DNA from: Symbiodinium sp. CCMP2592 | Lineage: Eukaryota; Sar; Dinophyceae; Suessiales; Symbiodiniaceae | DNA: 64,000 nucleotides | Reading direction: 5' to 3' | Assembly (NCBI GenBank): GCA_905221615.1 | Contig: CAJNDT010000001.1 | Span: forward strand, 1 to 64,000 | Part shown: positions 51,598-60,651 of the stretch, in pieces | Position numbering within the stretch: the first letter of the stretch is position 1 | Layout of the letters: each line of letters starts with the position of its first letter | The notes under the pieces: generated by a model | The model's database searches: none | Seen by the model: only the letters and a program-made list of their open reading frames with translations | Told to the model about the DNA's origin: nothing | Translations under genes and position numbers: made by a program

Positions 51598-54266
51598 TCA
51601 GGGCGCAACCGAACTTGGGCCACCTGGGCCACTTGAGGGCCCAAGTGGACTGTTGTTATTTGCCTCACTTGAGGTCGCATCCGAACTTGGGCCACTTTGG
51701 GGCGCAAGCGGACCGGGGCCACTTGGGGGCACAAGCATGAGTGGGCCACTTGCGCAGGGAGTGCAGGTCTCGGCAGGGGCTTCTGCATACCAATCCTGGG
51801 AGATGTAGTACAGAGAGACGAAGCTTTTCTCGCAGGGCGCCGGAGACACTGAGGAAAAGTCACATGTGGGCTGCGGCGGAGCGTTGCGGAAGGAGGGCAA
51901 GTCCAAGGGCAAGGTGTCCACATCCAGGTTGTCGCATGCACCGATGTCCTCGTCCAGCACTTGCGTCTGCATCATGGCCGTAACCAGGCAAATGACCTTC
52001 TTACTTGTCCAGTATCTTAGGGGAACTAAGTTTAACAGTTAACCTTTGTGATCATAAGAGGATTATAGTACCCCCAAAAAGGTGAAAAGGTTATATACCT
52101 ACTCAGCTACTGAAACCCCTGAACCTTTTTCCCCGAACCCCTAAACCCACAACAAGGTTAAAAGTTACCTACTCCACTCTTATAGATCCCTGCAAGGACC
52201 TTGCAGATCCCTTTAAGGAGCCCTTATAGATCCCTTTAAGCAACCTTTCTAGATCCCTTTAAGGAGCCCTTATAGATCCCTTTAAGGAACCCTTATAGAT
52301 CCCTCTAAGGAACCCTTATAGATCCCTTTAAGGAGCCCTTGCAGATCCCTTGAAGGAGCCTTTATAGATCCCTTTGAAGAACCCTTATAGATCCCTTGAA
52401 GCAGCTCTGAGCCCTTATAGACCCCTTTAAGGAGCCCTTATAAATCCCTGTCAGGAACCCTTATAGACCCCTTTGAGGCACCCGCATTGATCCCTTGAAG
52501 GAATCCTTAATGATCCCTTTAAGGCTCTGTAAATGCCTTTAGACTGATCCCCCCTAACAGGAACCCAGAGAGCCCGATACCCCTTAATTAAGGAATACTC
52601 CTTAAATCATATTAAGGATCCTACTATAGTTTAAGCTATATTCCTTAAAAAAGGGGTATTAATACTCTATTCAGGATCCTACTATAGTTTAAGCTATATT
52701 CCTTAATTAAGGGGTATGTCTCTCTGGGGAAGCCAGCCTTCTCGGCCGCCCGGAACGTCGCCTTACGGGAGGCTTCCATGGCCTGGAAGTCGGGTTTGGA
52801 GCTCTCCCAGCTCCCCACGGCCGCACTGTAGCCTTTATGGTTTAAGGGTCTTAGGGGTTTAGGGTTTAGGGGTTTTAGGGCTTAGGGGCTTAAGGACCTA
52901 TACTGAACTTAGACGCCTAGCAAAAACTATCATTTTAAGCTGTTTCTTGGGGGTTATAGGAACCAAAGATTGAAAACTATTTCTAAGTGCCCCTGGGTCG
53001 CAGTTCTGCAGACTTTCACACCCGTCCTCGATGCTCGTCTCCAACGCGCAGAAGCTGCTCTCGAACTGACGCTGAAGGCCGTTGCACTGGGCCTGCTTCT
53101 GCAGATACCTCTGAGCCGCTTTTTCGTAGTCCGCCTTCTTCTTGGGACCCGATTGCCGGAGAGTGTGGGCCCAGGTTCGAATCTTCTCTGCGCAGTCCAT
53201 CATCACGTCGTGGTGTTGCAAGGTCCCCAAACTCCCGTCGTTGAACCTAGAAAGGGGCTGAGTACCCTAGCCCGCCAAAAGGTTAACCTTTTCACTTATG
53301 GTAGAGCTATATGGGTGGTTGTCAAAATTAGGGCCCCTTTTGCAGTCTTCATATAGTACGGCACCTAATATTTAGGGGACCCAAAAAGGGACCCGAATTT
53401 TGACAACCGCCCATGTAAACCTCAAAAGGTCAAAGGTTACCTACTCAGCTACCGAGGAACTGCGCGAAGCAGGGCTGCGGGGGCGAGGTAAGAGCCTCAT
53501 ACTCCACACGTTCAACTTCTCGCTTTCCAAGGGCGGCGGCCTCCTCACCTGGGAGTTTCCAAAAAATTAGGGGTGCCTTAGTTTGGGGTCCTCATAAGCA
53601 TATAACAATCATATAAGAACAATATGTAATATTAACAATATTAATAGTCATAATAATAGTACTAATAATAGTAATAAGGATCCTACTAATTTAGGGTACC
53701 ATATTAGGGTCTCCCGTTCTCGGAAAGTCCCACCTCTGCAGGTGGCGTGCTGGCCTTCAAGCTTGTTCCTGGGCTTTTAAGTAACCAGGGAGAAAAAAGT
53801 ATAAACTTTTACTTCATAATGGTTCCATTAAGATAAAGCCCAGGTTCTTGGCAGCCTCCGGCTTTGAAGAGGACGGGGCCTCGCAGCTCGTGATGGCGTC
53901 GTAGAGGGCGTTGAGCTGCTTGATGGCTGTGTGGTGGTCATCCAGGGTGTCCTTCTTGATCTTGCCCATCTGCTTTTGGATCCCCTCCAAGGCACCCGAC
54001 GAAGACTCATCCAGCTTTGAGCCATGCTTCCGGCCCTTCGCCATCTTCTTGAGTCCTTCCGTAAGCTCACCGAGACTCTCAGGGCTGTGGGAACCAGGAT
54101 GGCCAGTAGTGAGCTGCCAGGTTTGCACAAAGGAGACGGCAGCTTTTCGAGCTTCCGTTTGCGCCAACTTCTGCTGCATCAGGCTGTGCTCCTCCACGCA
54201 GGTCTCGCCAAGCCCAAAGGCCAGGCTACTGAATGCTATCACCGCTGCCAAGCAAGCACGGGCCAT
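51598..54266 (-). CDS. Secreted Cys-containing protein gene, six exons, introns built of introners
   Basis: Start ATG 54,264-54,266: MARACLAAVIAFSSLAFG is a clear signal peptide, followed by ETCVEEHSLMQQKL. Exons: 54,266-53,840; 53,768-53,734 (35 bp); 53,543-53,451; 53,245-52,991; about 52,832-52,727; 51,999-51,598 (stop 51,598-51,600). Helical segments with spaced Cys recur (KKDTLDDHHTAIKQLNALYD; MMDCAEKIRTWAHTL; SSFCALETSIEDGCESLQNC; FQAMEASRKATFRAAEKAG), then CDFSSVSPAPCEKSFVSLYY, WYAEAPAETCTPC and a Pro/Ser/Gly tail. Junctions 1-2 (GC-AG, 71 bp) and 2-3 (GT-AG, 190 bp) keep frame; junctions 3-4 to 5-6 are approximate, the first needing a shared AG. The product, about 430 residues, is probably extracellular or vacuolar. 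The repeat style resembles dinoflagellate secreted proteins I have seen; no enzyme domain is visible. Confidence 0.65.
52165..52520. repeat. Tandem array of CCCTTATAGATCCCTTTAAGGAG (family N)
   Basis: About 14 degenerate 22-24-bp units, inside an intron of the secreted-protein gene. Single or few units of the same sequence recur at 26,420, 34,862, 40,405, 50,470, 58,686, 60,400 and 63,850, often inside foldback elements. Confidence 0.9.
52573..52723. mobile_element. Family L foldback, internally duplicated, intronic
   Basis: ATACCCCTTAATTAAGGAAT .. ATTCCTTAATTAAGGGGTAT; the core GGATCCTACTATAGTTTAAG occurs twice. Outer ends extend to CCCAGAGAG on both sides. Relatives at 63,058 and 63,521. 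Confidence 0.8.
52908..52990 (-). mobile_element. Family T element at an exon end
   Basis: Begins with a GC donor (CCAGGG|GCACTTAGAAATAG on minus). The copy at 34,290 shares the whole sequence. Part of the intron after exon 4 of the secreted-protein gene. Confidence 0.7.
53246..53450 (-). mobile_element. Family S introner with a nested family C element
   Basis: Family S ends CTGAGTACCCTAGCCC .. GGTTACCTACTCAGCTAC; a complete family C foldback occupies 53,311-53,414. Compare the uninterrupted family S at 59,921-59,993. It forms the intron between exons 3 and 4. Confidence 0.8.
53544..53733 (-). mobile_element. Family K introner
   Basis: Minus strand: GCAGAG|GTGGGACTTTCC .. CCCAGGTGAG|GAGGCC. 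The element is enlarged by an AT-rich insertion of ATAATA-like sequence. Splicing at these sites is GT-AG and in frame. Confidence 0.8.
53769..53839 (-). mobile_element. Family R mini-introner, 71 bp, GC-AG
   Basis: Minus strand: CTGG|GCTTTATCTTAATGG .. ACTTAAAAGCCCAG|GAAC. CCTGGGCTTT / AAAGCCCAGG inverted ends. Another copy at 33,361-33,425. Confidence 0.75.
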
Positions 54267-54319
54267 TCTTTGCACGACTGTTCGGCCGAGGGACGAAGAA
54301 CGGTTCGGTGTGGGCAAAA

Positions 54320-54340
54320 CTTGAGCCCAAGTCCGTAGGA
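54320..54340 (-). other. Possible spliced-leader relic
   Basis: Minus strand TCCTACGGACTTGGGCTCAA plus G, 54 nt upstream of the ATG at 54,266. Compared with the dinoflagellate spliced leader CCGTAGCCATTTTGGCTCAA plus G, 14 of 21 positions match, including the last eight. It would mark a retroposed mRNA origin; chance similarity is not excluded. Confidence 0.35.
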
Positions 54341-54561
54341 ACCCACAGACAGTGGCAAACAGGTCATGAGTTCAGGGCATGTGGCTGCTGGCTGAAACAC
54401 TCCGAACCTTCCCCAAGTCCAGAACTTTTAACGCGGAATGTGGTCTTACGCACTCAACCCTAAACAAGAAACGAAGAAGACCAAAAGAACTGCTGACGAG
54501 ATGTCCGCCGGTCACGGCTGCGAAAATCACCTCCGCCACCTTCCATGAGATTCAACAGGGC
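54341..54561. other. Intergenic or 5' flank
   Basis: ORFs open on both strands; nothing conserved seen beyond one CCCTAAAC word at 54,459. Confidence 0.35.
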
Positions 54562-55690
54562 TTAGGGTTCGGGTGTCAAGCAAGGCGCGTACAGGGCCGA
54601 TGTCGACAGGCAGTGGTAGCAGCAAAGTTCAAAACGAGCGAGTGTCGGGCTTCGAAAGATTGTGGAGCTTTCTACTTTGTGTCATAGGGACCCCTAGATG
54701 GGAGGGGGGAGGGGGTAGGGGACTATCTTTCCTTAAATAGGCCTTATTAGGTCCTTGCTATGGGCATTAAGGCCCCCTACCTCCCCCCCCCCTACCGCCC
54801 CCACGGGTCCCCATGATCGTGAGCTTATAATAAGAAAGTTGTTTGGGTCGACATCACCACCGTCAAACTCCGCTTTGAGGACTAACGGCTATCACTATAT
54901 GCCCTGTGGGGTTGCCTTAACGCACTACCCTTGGGCATGAACCCTCATGCCCTCCTTAAACTACCATAACCTACTTTATTATTGTAGGCACCCTACAAAA
55001 TAGCACTTTTGGTAGTTCAAGGCTGGGCCCAGCCGCCTCCCCTTCCCAATGAAGTCTCGAAGATGTCGATCGGCTTCTCTACCTGGGAGTTGCCAAAAAT
55101 GGGGGACCCTAAATATAGTACCCTAATCCTACATAGTAGGATCCTTCTTACAAGGGCCCCAAAAGAAAGTACCCCAAATCTCTAAGGGCACCAAAATAAG
55201 GTCTAATTTTCGGAAACTCCCACCTGCTGACCGTCCAAGTACCTGGGCTTTGCGGTCCGGGGCTTGGCAGTTGGGGTCTGCAGCGGTGCCTCACGGTTTA
55301 GGGTTTACCTATAGTCTCCATTGTAGTTCCTTTTTGGGGTTACCTTATAATATCCTTCATATATACTTGGTTAAACCAAAAAAGGACCTACAATGGAGAC
55401 TACAGGTAGGCTGAGTTCGGTCGTTTGGACTTTGGGCTTCACGTTTCGACCTCCCGTTTTGACTGGGACCGAGGTGCCTACCCAAAGGCCCCAAAGTAGT
55501 TCCTTTTGGGGGCTCGTATATAGAATCTTATTAGGTAATCCCAAAAAGGAACTACTTTGGGGCCTTTGGGTAAAAGGCAGCTTACTCCCGTAACCATCAG
55601 GAAGCAGATGAGGACAGTCTGAAGCCCTGCAGCGTTGCGGGCATGTGAAATCCTTCGTTCGCGACATTGGAGGCATTCTCAGCGACCGTC
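54562..55690 (-). CDS. Multi-exon gene with verified in-frame introner removal, product unknown
   Basis: Core exons: about 55,690-55,586 (PPMSRTKDFTCPQRCRASDC, PHLLPDGYG); 55,477-55,404 (TSVPVKTGGRNVKPKVQTTE); 55,289-55,224 (APLQTPTAKPRTAKPRYLDG, QQ); 55,076-55,021 (KPIDIFETSLGRGGGWAQP). Introns 55,478-55,585 (family J, GT-AG), 55,290-55,403 (family I plus TTTAGGG, GT-AG) and 55,077-55,223 (family K, GT-AG) leave one uninterrupted frame, phases 1, 0, 0. Likely later exons: 54,888-54,820 (PLVLKAEFDGGDVDPNNFLI) and 54,682-54,562, Cys-rich (ELCCYHCLSTSALYAPC), ending at a stop in CCCTAA. The family O element (54,685-54,815) would be another intron. Upstream exons are probably those at 55.86-56.7 kb. 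No family recognised. Confidence 0.6.
54685..54815. mobile_element. Family O foldback, G/C-rich arms
   Basis: AGGGACCCCTAGATGGGAGG .. CCGCCCCCACGGGTCCCCAT with central CTTAAATAGGCCTTATTAGG. Related remnant at about 15,120-15,258. Confidence 0.7.
55077..55223 (-). mobile_element. Family K introner, 147 bp, GT-AG
   Basis: Minus strand: CAGCAG|GTGGGAGTTTCC .. CAACTCCCAGGTAGAG|AAGCCG. The donor lies in one terminal repeat; the acceptor lies at or within 6 bp of the other. Confidence 0.85.
55290..55403 (-). mobile_element. Family I introner with adjoining telomeric repeat
   Basis: Minus strand: CTACCT|GTAGTCTCCATTG .. GGAGACTATAGG, then GTAAACCCTAAACCGTGAG|GCACCG. The foldback is 55,317-55,410. 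Confidence 0.85.
55478..55585 (-). mobile_element. Family J introner, 108 bp, GT-AG
   Basis: Minus strand: GGGA|GTAAGCTGCCTTTTACC .. CTTTGGGGCCTTTGGGTAG|GC. The whole intron is essentially the element. Confidence 0.9.
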
Positions 55691-55859
55691 GCAGAACACT
55701 TCGGGAATGTTAGCATGTTGTAGGGATGTCGTCATGAGGTGAAAAGAAAGCCATGGCCATAGAAAGCTGTAAACAAAAGCAGAACAGAAGTGTTAGGATG
55801 CGACGGCACTGTAATTTAAACGTACTGTTCATGTCAGAACCGCTGTTCAGATATGAGCA

Positions 55860-55985
55860 AATAAGACTGACTCCAAGCAGAAAGGAGAGGGCGGGGGCGA
55901 AATCTGGCCCTGGCACACGCTCATCTCGTCCCTAACAGTGTCGACGGTCACCGTCAACGAGTGCCAGCGACCTGCGATCGAGCCC
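55860..55985 (-). CDS. Candidate exon, possibly lectin/LamG-like strand pair
   Basis: Minus strand reads SIAGRWHSLTVTVDTVRDEM then SVCQGQISPPPSPFC. 'GRWHSLTVTVD..RDEM' resembles the W-H-x-x-V-T-V-D strand pair of concanavalin A-like/LamG domains; one short match is weak evidence. A typical intron end (TTTTGTTTACAG) follows at about 55,765. Likely upstream part of the gene at 54.6-55.7 kb. Confidence 0.35.
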
Positions 55986-56124
55986 TCCCTGAACCCCAAA
56001 CCCTGTTCTGCAGCCAAAACCCTAAGCCCCACACCCTAAACCCTAAACCAAACAGCTGGCCTGGCTGGAACCTGCGAGCTACTGACATCCCAATGATAGC
56101 CACATCTAAGAGGGTTCAAGTCTA

Positions 56125-56126
56125 GC

Positions 56127-56203
<77 letters not shown>

Positions 56204-56496
56204 CAGTAGTAGCAGTAGTAGCAGTAGTAGCAGTAGTAGCAGTAGTAGCAGTAGTAGCAGTAGTAGTAATAGTAGTAGTAGTAGTAGTAGTAGCAGGAGT
56301 AGGAGTAGGAGTAGGAGTAGGAGTAGTAGTAGTAGTAGTAGTAGTAGTAGCAGTTGCAGTTGCAGTAACAGTAACAGTAACAGCAGCAGTAGTAGTAGTA
56401 GTAGTAGCAGCATTTGCAGTAGTAGTAGTAGTAGTAGTAGTAGTCGTCGTCGTGGTGGTGGTGGCAGTAGGCAGTAGAAGGTAGAAGTAGTAGTAA

Positions 56497-56542
<46 letters not shown>

Positions 56543-56545
56543 CGT
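56125..56545. repeat. AGT/TAG trinucleotide microsatellite, about 420 bp
   Basis: Long AGT repeats with AGC, AGG and CGT variants. ORFs of poly-Leu, poly-Thr or poly-Tyr type are artefacts. It lies between two candidate exons, so probably in an intron. Confidence 0.95.
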
Positions 56546-56596
56546 CGTCGTCGTGGTCCCGGAAAATATTCTGAAAGGCGGGTTAGGGTTCAGTAA

Positions 56597-56705
56597 TGCG
56601 ACGTGGGAGCCTGGAAAGAGCTTTTTGTCGAAAATCTTGTCCTTGACTTTCACGTGGCACGTCGGATGCCTGGCGATAAATGCAGCAGCAGGCCTGCAAC
56701 ACCTG
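56597..56705 (-). CDS. Candidate exon upstream of the trinucleotide array
   Basis: Minus strand after an acceptor TGTTGCAG (about 56,695) reads PAAAFIARHPTCHVKVKDKI and FDKKLFPGSHVAL, then meets a CTGAACCCTAACCC telomere-like word. Protein-like and lacking stops; no family recognised. Probably an upstream exon of the gene ending near 54,562. Confidence 0.4.
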
Positions 56706-58212
56706 ATGCCCTACGAAAGACTGGAAGCGAAAAGAAGTTGTTGAGATGGTTGAGTTGGGTTTGGGATTCCCCAGATTGATCACTAGCAGGGGTTCTCTTC
56801 ACTCGAAGCTCAGCTGCCGAACCCCTCTTGGGTTGTTGTGATTTAGCAGGACTGCAAAACAGCACGATTCTTCGGGATTCCTTTTCAGAACGGCTGCAAA
56901 AATTAAAAAAACTTCCTCATGCCTGCGTAAGACACGCTATCAACCTACACCCTAAAAGTCCCTTGAGGGAGTCCTTTCAAGAAAAGAGTACAATGGGACC
57001 CCACAACACACCGGGGCAAGAACAACATGAGTTCAGCACAGACTGGGGCGCCGGCCAGCCTGTGCAACTCTCACCCCCTCTTAAGGCAAGAGCTCGGAGG
57101 AAAAGCCGTGGATGACAACGGAATGAAGCCCAGGCTAACAACATTCCCCTTTCTCTGCACAGGCTTGAGTGAATCCCGCCTGGATGTCTCGCACCTGTTC
57201 TCCGAACAAGGCCAGACACGGAACGATATCACTGACTTAGATAGCCCTAAACCGTAAAACCCTCACTAAACGCCCTAAACCCTAAACCCTCAACGCCCTA
57301 AACCCTAAACACCCTAAACCCTAAAATAAGCCCCGGCAGGACCAGAGCCTCGAAGCTTTGGTATTTGCTCGGTCGACGGGCTCCAGGCAGGTGCGGTTGA
57401 AGGTCACCCAACCTGGCCAGAGTTTCGGGCCACTCTAAAGCCCAAACCTCACTTTCTAGAACTGGTGTTTCTTCAAGGACGAGCCTTGCATTGCAGGGAT
57501 GCTCCGAAGCAAGAGTTAACGAAGGACATGGCTGAGATTAGGGTTCAAGGTTTAGGGTTTACGGGTGTACCGTTCAGGGGTTGCCGGTCTACCTCCCGCC
57601 TGGCTGACTTTGTTGCGCTGCAGGGACTGAGAGTTCAAGGTTTAGGGTGGCGGTAAGCGGGTGACCCTGACGGTGGGTAGGACGAACATGACATCATGCC
57701 ATCATGCCAAGGGGTGTAGACATAGAAGTCCGAAGCACAATGGCATCATCGTAAGCTATAGAAGTGTAGGCCCTGTAGGCGGTGAACAAAGGTACTCGGC
57801 TTCGATGGAGCCTGAATTCTCTGATCTTCGGCGGCTAGGGTTTATAGTATCAGGTTTAAGGTCAGCGTGTAAGAGTTGACATTGCAGGAGCTCGGGCCGT
57901 GTGATTGACTTGAAGCCGTAAATCCCGAAGTTTATCTGAAGCGCTTTCGCTGGAGCCAAACCCCGAACCCGATGTCTGTTCAATGAAGCACTTCAAAATG
58001 CCCCAAACTCTAAACCCCTAAGCCCTAAACTCTAAGGAACCCCTAAAGAATCCCTAACCTAAACCCTGGTTCTCTGGAGTGAAGCCAAAGCTACGTAAAA
58101 AAAAAAATCTGCTTCTACCTGGGGCCTTGGGCTTCTGAGACCGACACCCCAACACACCCAACCCGAACCTAACGGTTTAGGTTTAGGGTTTAGGGTTTAG
58201 GGTTTAGTGTTT
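56706..58212. other. Ambiguous ORFs and telomere-like repeats
   Basis: 56,820-57,240 is open on both strands (plus LSESRLDVSHLFSEQGQTRN); 57,240-57,330 is CCCTAAA-type; 57,530-57,880 has mixed ORFs. No gene model defended. Confidence 0.3.
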
Positions 58213-58295
58213 AGAAAGTTGGAATATGATTATCCTAAACCCTTTATGGTAAATTGTAGGGTATCCTACCCCGAAACCATATTCCAACTTTCTGG
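58213..58295. mobile_element. Foldback element, family F
   Basis: AGAAAGTTGGAATATGATTA .. CCATATTCCAACTTTCTGG, adjoining a TTTAGGG tract. A GCA/GTG trinucleotide tract follows at 58,365-58,425. Confidence 0.85.
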
Positions 58296-58579
58296 AGTTC
58301 CCTTTAATGGTAATAACAGTGACGATAAAAAGCATGGCAAAAAGAGTCAAACAATAATAACAGTAGCAGCAGCAGCAGCAGCGGCAGTCGTGGTGGTGGT
58401 GGCGGTGGTAGTAGCAGTAGTACAACTCCGGAAGCTATGCCATAACAAAAGCAAAAATGAAGATAACGGTGATGGTCTTGGTACCAACAAGAACACTGGT
58501 ACTAACTCAAATAAACAACCATGAATCAAACTTAACGAAAGCTAAACCTTACACCATGCTGCAAACCTCATCAAGATAA

Positions 58580-58770
58580 CTGGGTAGTTATCAAAATTAA
58601 GGTCCCGCTTTGGGTATATACCCTAAATAATCGGTGCCGTGTTATAATAGGGACACCACAAAGGGACCATAATTTTTGACAACCTTATAGGAGCCCTATA
58701 GATCCCTTTAAAGCAACCGTTATAGGAGCCCTATAGATCCATTTAAACGGACCCAAAAAGGGACCCACCC
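58580..58770. mobile_element. Family C foldback with family N units in its end
   Basis: CTGGGTAGTTATCAAAATTA .. TAATTTTTGACAACC, then CCTATAGATCCCTTTAAAG units (58,686-58,745), then GGACCCAAAAAGGGACCCACCC. The same composite is at 63,751-63,935. Confidence 0.8.
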
Positions 58771-58974
58771 AACTCTGCTCCGGGTCCTTGCGGGTCGAGC
58801 TCGTCCGTTTCAAAGACCTGATCGCCCTGCTTCACCAGCCGGAGCCTTGATGCTCTGAGTTTCGGGTTGAGGCCCTTAGGGATCTAAGTTCAGGTTTAGG
58901 GCTGCAAGGGGGCTATAAGAGCTACTATAAGGGATCTATAAGGCTGATTTCTCTACTTGTCGGGTATCACGGGG

Positions 58975-59993
58975 AACTAAAGGTTAACCTTTTGGTTATA
59001 TAGGGATTAGAAAGGGACTATACTATTCAGAAAAGGTCAAAGGTTACCTCCTCGACTACTATGGTTTAGGGTTAAGGCCGGTTCGTTTGGGGACTTGGCT
59101 TGCAGGCTTTGGGTTTAGGGCTTGGGGCCCTAATCCTCGAAAACAAAGCTACTTGTTTATGGGCTTTGCTTTCCCCACACGCTACTCCTCTTAGGAGCTT
59201 GGCAAACAACGTCTTTTGGGGAAGCCTTTTAAACGAGAAGCAGAACCTCACACCACAACAACTATCCTAAAAACTAAGAGTCAAGCAAACTTGACCAATT
59301 AAACCCTGTTCTGCACTTTCGGGTGCACTGATGAAACTGATGAAATATACGCAACAAGCGAAACGACCGAGAACGTCATAGCAACACGCACACCAACATC
59401 CCAGCTGTTGCCTTTACGTACCCTGGCCACGGGTAACGTCAACCAAAAACTCGCAAGCTAGATTTGCAATCGGTCAGCTTTACGTCTCAACAACATTCGC
59501 TGACTCGGGTACTGCGCCCTCGTGTGCCAGCTTACCTATGCCCATGGTTTTGGTTCTCAGCACCGGACATAAACCCATCAGAGCCACCTCCCAAACAGGA
59601 TTTGCAACTCTCAGGAATATGGAGCACAATCTTGAATCAACCAATCAAAACTCCAAAGCCCAAGATACCTTGCATCAAGCAATTAAGTAGAAGAAACGTA
59701 GTTCGTATTCAGGAACCTTTCTATACTTTAAAAAAAGGTTCTGTATACAGGGGCTTTGGGGGTCATCGTGATCCCAGTCCTGAATCCTAAACTGCTCAAA
59801 CCCATGAACCCACAAGTTTAGGTTGTAGGAATTAACATTGGATTTAGAAACCCGTATGCCCCTAAATGCTAAAGGCTGCAAACTCAAAACCCAAAGCAAG
59901 CAAGAACCCTTCCCTAGCCCAAAAGGTAAACCTGTTCAATCATGGTAGTGATATATAACCCGCAAAAGGTCAAAGGTTAGCTACTAAGCTACC
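58975..59993. other. Two family S elements and unassigned sequence
   Basis: Family S at 58,975-59,063 and 59,921-59,993. Between them plus ORF 59,464-59,790 is open but has no recognisable feature. Confidence 0.45.
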
Positions 59994-60532
59994 CTAAACC
60001 CTAAAACCTAAACCCCTAAAGCTCCTTAACCCTAAACTTCTCTGAACACCTAAACCCTAAACCCTGAACACCTAAAGCACCCGAGACTCTACAGACCTAA
60101 CCCCCTAAACCCCCTAAAGCTCTCTAAACCCTTTTGCACAGACGTGTATATGCCCGCCTGGGTGTCGGATGTCAGAGCCGTTGCACTCGTGGCAGTAACC
60201 CTAACCTTCTGAAGTAACTGAATCACGGAGGAGCCTCAACTCCAAACTTCAAGACTCCGCCCTGCATGGTCAAGACGAGCCAAGGGGCTTGTGCTCGCCT
60301 TCGGACTGGTAGCAGACCTGTCAGGCTACTGGGCTATAGGGCCTTTTTGGGGGTTTTGGGGGGGACTTGGGGTTCCTTAGGGGTTTAAGGGAATTCAGAG
60401 CTTCCTTTTAAAGGGATCTATAAGGGTTTAGGGTTTAGGGGTTTAGGGCCTAGGGGTTACGGGTTTCGGTTTAGAGTTCTGTAGGGCTTCCTTTGGAGGT
60501 CCCTTTCAGGGTTCTGTAAGGGTCTAGGTTCG
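59994..60532. other. Telomere-like repeats
   Basis: CCCTAAA words to 60,130, TTTAGGG words from 60,340; no gene seen. Confidence 0.4.
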
Positions 60533-60651
60533 GGTTCTACTATTTGCTTAAGAACCACCAAAAAATAAAAAAAATATAATCCTTATGGTGGTAATATAGG
60601 GATTATTATTTTTTATTTTTTGGGGGGGTTTCTTAAACAAATAGTAGGGTT
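60533..60651. mobile_element. Family H foldback, TSD GGTT
   Basis: Element 60,537-60,647, ends CTACTATTTGCTTAAGAACC .. GTTTCTTAAACAAATAGTAG, flanked by GGTT (60,533-60,536 and 60,648-60,651). Confidence 0.9.

Noticed and set aside
56036-56653. 205-codon poly-Leu/Thr ORF
   Set aside because: Translation of the AGT microsatellite.
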